Source: Icerya purchasi
Taxonomy: Eukaryota > Arthropoda > Insecta > Hemiptera > Monophlebidae
Direction of reading: 5' to 3'
Length of the DNA stretch: 64,000 bases
Assembly (NCBI GenBank): GCA_039619475.1
Contig: CM077115.1
Coordinates: 42,036,944-42,100,943 of the forward strand
Below the pieces are notes generated by a model. The model worked only from the letters and a program-made list of their open reading frames with translations. It did not search any database and had not been told where the DNA came from. The first letter of the stretch is position 1. Each line of letters starts with the position of its first letter. A program made the translations under genes and the position numbers. Below, piece by piece: positions 58,441 to 64,000 of the stretch.

Positions 58441-61024
58441 TATATAAATGAAATGTATACGTAAAGCTAACGACGGGAAAAAGTAATCACTACTCCATTA
58501 GCTAATTCTCTAGTAGCCAATGTTGACCTTATTTTTTCGCCCGATTGTTTTTTTAACGGAAGAAAATTCGACTGGTTAAAAACCATTCGTTTGCCGCTCA
58601 TAACACAACCAGATGATGATGATATAGTTCACTTTTGCGTGTTGTGAAGAACAGGGATGAATCCAGTGGGAGTTTTGAGAGGGCAATGCCCCCGAAGAAC
58701 TCTAAAATTGCCCCCCCCCGCCCAGAACTTAATACAAGCTGTTTAAGAATGCAGCAATTTAATAGGAAATAAAATTCTTTTTATTCGCTTTGTTTACAGT
58801 TATGTCAAAAGTTGTTGCCAAAATATTTTGAAATGGTTCAGTTAGTCGTTTATTTTTAAATTTCCAAATTGCCAGATTTATCTTTGACAGAAAAATGAAA
58901 CTTCATAAAAAAAAGGAATAAAAAAAAATGATCATTTAAAATTTGACTTTGACGTTTGCTTGTTATTCTATGAAAAAATTGATATGCTTTTATTGCAAAT
59001 GTGTGAAAGATGTAAAATATTGACGAGCTGAAAAAAATATTAGCTGCAGTTCATATTTTTTGTCAGCGTAAACGGGAACTCTCACGTTTCACGTCGATCC
59101 ATTTATCATTAATATCAATAAATTGTTTTTAAAGGTTTCTCTTTTCGATTTTCATTTATTCCTTTTTTTTTAAAACAACATGATCTATAGACAACTTCAT
59201 TTCGGTCCCCGTTTCTTTTTTCCTGTTTTTTATTTCCAAGAAAAGCCCCATCCATTTAAAACAACTGAAACATCACGGCGTATTAGTTTATTATAAAAAG
59301 ATAATGAACCAATCAGAATGTTTTTACAATATTTTCTTTAATGCTACAATTAGAATTAAAAATTTTAAAACTAATTAAAAAAACATTGTTGTTTATAATC
59401 GGTTATTTTACTTGAAATTTTATTATTCACACTTACTTTTTCATTATTTTAAATTACATAATAAATCATTTTTTACATATTTGGTTTTATCTAGGAATAT
59501 CAAAAAAAAAATTTCTTAGTAGAAATATAAAAAAAATCCCTGCCCCTCCAAGAACATGAATTGCCCCCCCCCCCCCGAAACAGATTCCTAAATACATACT
59601 CCATGAAGAAGCACCGATTCTAACACGACGTCTGTTGCTGTTGGTCAATCAAAGTACAAAAGTCCGATTATTATTATTAACTGAACTTATTAGTATCGAA
59701 CAACATTGTAGAACATTTAACTCTGAGTCTTTAACATTCTATTAGTCGTTTTCGAATGTTTTTTTTTTTTTATTTTTTATAATTATATATAAGCGCAATA
59801 TTCATTTCAGATCGAAGTAGATACATGTTCATGAGCTTCATAAACATTTAAAAACGCAACAATAATAATAATACGAAAGTTAAAATAACGTGTTACCCTA
59901 TTTATCAATTTCGAAAATGTATTTCAGTTTGCGTATTATTTAAAATCGCTCTCTACGTAAATATTGCGAACAAATTATAAATTTTCTACACGATACGGTA
60001 AATAAGCGAATTGTTACATTTATTAAACTTTAACCCTAAATACAAGTTTGATCACTAGAACAACACTGTGTGTACCTCCATTTCCTAAAACAACCGAGAT
60101 TTCAAAATCTTAAAACCAGAGACTAATAATTCGTGAATTTGATCGAAATCGTTAAAGCCATTTCTAGAACTTGTTGGATATGTACAAGAATTGCTCATCT
60201 AATAATAATACACAATTGGCCCTAAAATCGGGGTACAAAAAATAAAGAAAAAAAAGGAATCGTCGCTCGGATCTAAACTGGTAAATTAATCATTGGGAAT
60301 TAATAAGTTTAGCGAGCAGTAGTCAAACATTTAACACTAATATGTGCATATGACACGAAGTCGCATCTTTACATTGAACGTTCGAAGTACATTACAAAAT
60401 ATTTCACAAACCGGAAATGTTACTACAAATTATCATCAGTAATAACGATGTCACGTGTACCCGGAAATTGACATGATACTTTAATCCGTTGTGTAAAGCG
60501 TAAATAAATATCATGACGAATAAAAATATCACACGCCTTTATCTATTTTTAGTCATAACAGTAGTAAATGAATTTATTTTTTACACCATGGTGTGTGTAA
60601 ATAAGCGAATTATTTAATTTTTAATAAACCCCTGAAAAATACCATCACTTAAAAACCGATCACCTCCTCCCGCTTTAAAAATTACTCATATTTTGTAAAA
60701 TTTTCTCTACGATAAGACATATCGACCACTAATCGACCCTCCCCCCCACACCGCCACCGCAGTTATTCACTATGACCGCGTTAGAATACAAATAATATTT
60801 GAACATATCGCAACTAATCAATATCGAAAAAAAGTTCATTTCAATAAATAAAAGGTATCATCAACGTACATGGGGTGTTGTATTGTCGAACATTCAAGCT
60901 TAAGATCGAAGGAAATTTTTTTTTAAAATTTTGGATATTTAGTATTTTTTGAAACTGTATTGAGAGAAAATTACTATAAAAATCTATGTAAATGTCTAAA
61001 TTAATTAGCGTCAAAAAAATGTTG
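58441..61024. other. Intergenic block, no gene seen
   Basis: C-rich runs lie near 58710-58721, 59564-59576 (C13) and 60739-60749. T-rich tracts and ATAATAATA patches are present. No domain, exon or element end was established. Confidence 0.55.
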
Positions 61025-61050
61025 TGAACCTGGGACTCACTTTACTTTTG
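61025..61050 (+). mobile_element. SINE tail remnant
   Basis: TGTGAACCTGGGACTCACTT followed by TACTTTTG matches the end of the ACTTT-tailed SINE (GTGAACC and GGGACTTACTTT), with the interior lost. It directly precedes the head of SINE copy 4. Confidence 0.6.
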
Positions 61051-61330
61051 AGGCAGCGCGGTAGCCTCTAGAGGTTAAGGTGCTTGGCTACCAAATCAGA
61101 GGTCGCGAGTTCGAGACTTGTCTCATTCCAGATCCAAGTCGCTCCTAGGTTTATACCTAATCTGAAATTGAATTGGGTACCAGAGAAATCTGGAAAAGTA
61201 GAGGCGGATCGATCCCAAGTAGAAAGGGCCAGTATTCTCATCAGATCTATTAGGCTTAGTACCATTATGGAAAGCTTAACTTCACAATCTCCAACGCCCT
61301 GTCAAGGGTATGGGACTTGCTTTATTTACA
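61051..61330 (+). mobile_element. tRNA-derived SINE, copy 4
   Basis: Head GGCAGCGCGGTAGCCTCTAG has a small insertion in the A box relative to copies 1 and 2 (TAGCCTCTAGAGG). CTTGGCTACCAAATCAGAGG and the B box AGTTCGAGACTTG (about 61108-61120) follow. The body includes TACCAGAGAAATCTGG and GATCCCAAGTAGAAAGG, and the end is GTCAAGGGTATGGGACTTGC. The tail is short. The open frames on both strands here are products of the SINE. Confidence 0.85.
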
Positions 61331-61599
61331 TAAAATTTAGAAGAGAAAAAAAAAAAGAGGAAAAACTGAATCATTTATCGCGAAAGGGTCATTTTGATCT
61401 AAGCCAGCCAAAAATTTCTACGCTGGAAACCTGCAAGTGGAAAAAGTCGGTATAACGAAAACTTATCGAATAATACTGTTTTAAAAGAAATATCAAGCCC
61501 AATATCTGCGCGCTAGAGCATATTCCATCACACCGGCTGCAGGGGAAAATATTTCCGCACTACCCCAACTATAAAACTTATCTCTTGCAAAATAATATC

Positions 61600-62040
61600 T
61601 TTATATTTTGTCAGATGGTTAAAGCGTGCTGTAGACTATCGTATCCTTCCTTCTCACCCAGCCGACTACATTTTCCTTCTTTTATTCGTTGGTTCGTGAT
61701 CTCTTCCTTTCTCGCTCAATCCAAATTGATCTTTTTTTGGATTCCTCGTCATACCGGAATCGAGGAAAACGAGTTAGCGTTCGCTCGGCCATCTTCCTCT
61801 TCTGGTAGAGATTTCTTCTCGATTTCTCATCCTCAAATATTTCCCTTCCGTCTACAGCTGCTCATTCCAAACTTTAGTTTAACTCTTACGCCTCTTTCTT
61901 CTCTAACTCGGATTCCTTTTTCTTTCCTATTCAACCTTCTCTTTCTTTCTTTTCTTAATTTGTTGAAATCTCTTTACGATCTGCCGTCTACCTTTTTAGT
62001 TTGCCCCTACTTATCGACCTTTTAATCCTTCTTTAATAAA
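61600..62040 (+). mobile_element. LINE fragment ending in RNase H C-terminal motif
   Basis: The frame 61585-62025 includes SKLIFFWIPRHTGIEENELA (about 61720-61780). This is the W-x-PGHxGxxGNExAD end of a LINE RNase H domain with two changes (PRH, EEN). The sequence that follows is pyrimidine-rich with no clear motif. It precedes RT-thumb sequence of a second copy in the same orientation, so the fragments are not one collinear element. Confidence 0.65.
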
Positions 62041-62049
62041 CCCTTCTGT

Positions 62050-63690
62050 AAATAACACATTCCCTTAGTTAAAAATTTTTGTTATCTTGGTCTGTTCCTA
62101 AATAGTCGTCTCACCTTTTTCGAGCACATTAACTATCTCCACATGTCGGTAAATAAAAGACTAAATCTCTTTAAATCTATTTCATCAACAAGCTGGGGAG
62201 GAGATCCGAGTACCTTAATTGTCCTATATAAAACTATAGTTCGTTCCAAACTAGATTATTGTTCGTTTATCTATGGTAACTCCTCAAGATCTCTCCTTTG
62301 TAAACTGGATCGGGTCCAGAATTGCTTCCTTCGTTTATGTCTAAGAGCCCTTAAATCAACATTCCTGCAATACATGCTGAATGTAATGTTCCCCTTTAAC
62401 CAATCGGTAGATCTCACTTGGGATATCGTTTCCTTTTAAAGCGTCTTCCAGTTTCTTCCTCAAAACTTATTTCATCCTACTCCACCGTACTTCAGAATTG
62501 GCGATTCACTTCCAAAAAAAATCCCCTTCTTTCACACATCTCAAATCAACTTGCTAAATTTCTTCCACAAATTATAACTCACAACAAATTTCCTTACTTT
62601 ACCTTTCATTTTACAAGATTTTCTCTTTCCTCCTAATTTATCTTTGCTGTCCCCTTACTCTAAATCCCTTCCACAACCTAATCAAGATTTCCTTAACACT
62701 ATTAACTGGCTATTTCCTTTTCATTCTCTTCTTTTTACTGACGGATCGACCTCACGGCGTTGGAGCATCCTTCCTATATTCTGTACACAACTACTTTGAA
62801 GGTTATAGACTTCCTCCAATTTGCTCTATTTTCTTTGCAGAATCTATTGCGATTTTAAGAGCCATTCTTTACATATCCTTAGTACGAGACAATAATAAAT
62901 TCCTAATTATCTGTGATGCTAAAAGGGTTTTACAAACTATATCATCTGTTTTTCCTCATCCTTCTTGTGATCCTATTATTCTTCGTATTCTCTCGATTAT
63001 CCATAACCTTTTCCAAACTTACCACATTCAGACTGAGTTCCTTTGGATTCCAGGCCATATAGAAGGAAATGAAAGAGTTGATCAGTTGCCTCGTGGCGCA
63101 ACTGTTAATGGACTCCCCATAATAAGTTCACTGCTAATAATTTACTATCTAAAAAATTCCATTATAGGTTTTGATCAGACTCATACCAGTCCTCCTTTTC
63201 TAACCAATTTTCCTCTTAAATTTTTCTATTCAGCCGTATCTTCCAGTTAATCCTTGATTTCGTCTTTACAGCGCTATTTTATTTCCCCTTTATATCGATT
63301 GCGTTTCGATTATAGTTTGTTTCCTTCATCTCGCCATCAAGTTTCACTTTCAGACTCTCCTTACTGTCCGCTACATCCTCCAAATGATATCCACGAATGT
63401 AATTCTAGCCACGTTCTTTTCGAATGTTCTGTCGTCTGAACGCTTACTTCTCTACTCTCAACTCTTGAAACACTTAATATTCCTGCTCCCTATAGTGCTG
63501 CATTTGTCCTCTCCTTTCCTTCGTTAACTGTTGTCGCTCTCCTTGTATCCTTCATTGATGCGATATCTGACCGCATACGAATTTAAATAATTAATTCGGT
63601 AATACTTTTCCTTCTTGTCGAACATGGGTCAATGCTCTTTGTCAGCAAGCCCAAATAATTAAAAAAAAAAAAAAAAAAATAAAAATAAAT
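62050..63690 (+). mobile_element. 5'-truncated LINE: RT C-terminal part, RNase H, CCHC knuckle and A tail
   Basis: In order on +. NFCYLGLFLNSRLTFFEHIN (about 62068-62130) and KTIVRSKLDYCSFIYG (about 62229-62280) form the RT connection region. FTDGSTS (62734-62754), FAESIAILRA (about 62834-62866), IICDAKRVLQT (about 62906-62938) and WIPGHIEGNERVDQ (about 63044-63085) give the RNase H acidic residues and C-terminal box. CPLHPPNDIHECNSSHVLFE (about 63365-63425) is the C-terminal Cys/His knuckle. An A tract of about 20 nt follows AATAATT at 63660-63680. The RNase H places it in an RNase H-bearing arthropod clade such as I, R1 or LOA. At least three frameshifts show it is dead; the catalytic RT palm is missing. 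Confidence 0.85.
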
Positions 63691-64000
63691 AGATTGCCCC
63701 TTCTTCGCGTTTCCGTTTTTCTTTCGTGCCGTCTATTCATTTTGCATATTCCACTACTCCGACAACCGCTTTATTATTATCACATAGTGTTTGATTGTTC
63801 GTCACGTTTTAACTGAACAAACTCCTTCTTACTCCTCTCTTTTATCAAACGGTATTCCCACTCCACACAATGCTTCGTTCATTTTCTCCCTTCCTTCTGC
63901 TTCTTGATCCTTTTTTGTCGGCTACCTGTGATCGTGCAAAGTCCTTCCTCTCTACTTTCCTCTATTGTTAAGATGTCCATGTTGACGAACCCATTAAAAA
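63691..64000 (+). mobile_element. Second LINE 3' region running to the window edge
   Basis: Pyrimidine-rich sequence whose layout parallels 63430-63660: a CTTACTxCTCT start, a CTCCxxAxAxTGCTxCxTT block and a CTCTCCTTxCxT block. It ends in TTGACGAACCCATTAAAAA at the window end. This looks like the 3' end of a related LINE copy. The match is by eye and partial. Confidence 0.5.

Noticed and set aside
58645..59580. Possible hAT-type element bounded by CAGGGATGAATCC and a C-rich right end
   Set aside because: No matching inverted terminus or 8-bp duplication was found; the shared feature is only a repeated AATTGCCCCC block.
1..64000. CRISPR arrays, operons, toxin-antitoxin or phage systems
   Set aside because: No regularly spaced repeats with unique spacers and no prokaryotic gene organisation; the sequence is eukaryotic in style.

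Overview
This is a eukaryotic, almost certainly insect, nuclear window. It is AT-rich with many long A/T tracts and (TA)n, (AAT)n, (AAAT)n and (ACTTT)n microsatellites. CpG dinucleotides are common in the GC-richer islands. There are no prokaryote-style operons, and what coding signal exists is either spliced or decayed transposon sequence. Tolerance of CpG together with tRNA-type SINEs and several arthropod LINE types fits a hymenopteran-like insect, but the order is inference, not proof.

Only one host gene can be supported. It lies at 4854-5620 on the + strand, with two exons and a 215-nt GT-AG intron. It encodes a 183-residue secreted, cysteine-free protein with five N-glycosylation sequons and a lysine/arginine-rich C terminus. 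I do not recognise the family.

The rest is gene-poor sequence with decayed mobile elements. A tRNA-derived SINE with an (ACTTT)n tail occurs at 3181, 14535, 35897 and 61051 (+), with a fifth tail fragment at 61025. A second SINE type, with an (AAAT)n tail, is at 10157. A ~380-bp unclassified repeat with two GC hairpins, bounded by (TA)n, occurs at 3511 and 38278 (+) and at 18191 and 21756 (-). Non-LTR retrotransposon remnants lie at 15215-16450 (-), 33190-34150 (+), 37100-37290 (-), 40950-41060 (-), 48350-48950 (-), 54600-55600 (-) and 61700-64000 (+).

DNA transposon remnants include a ~350-bp near-perfect palindrome (20938-21287) abutted by a TA-flanked MITE (21288-21627), a pogo-like CAG...CTG MITE (34155-34482) and an imperfect palindrome (18681-18875). 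A Helitron Rep fragment (56690-57430) has a plausible Helitron 3' terminus at 58407-58440. Two broken ORFs come from widespread element-associated protein families: 25480-26150 (-) and 28793-29760 (+). A ~334-bp tandem array (55620-56460) separates the LINE at 54600 from the Helitron. A CpG-rich block (about 45400-46690) with a nearby 18-bp CRE-like minisatellite (45091-45162) is the best candidate for regulatory DNA.

The genes do not form a pathway. I found no credible novel multi-gene system. The most interesting items are the unrecognised secreted gene, the long palindrome with its abutting MITE, the hairpin-bearing ~380-bp repeat, and the Helitron.
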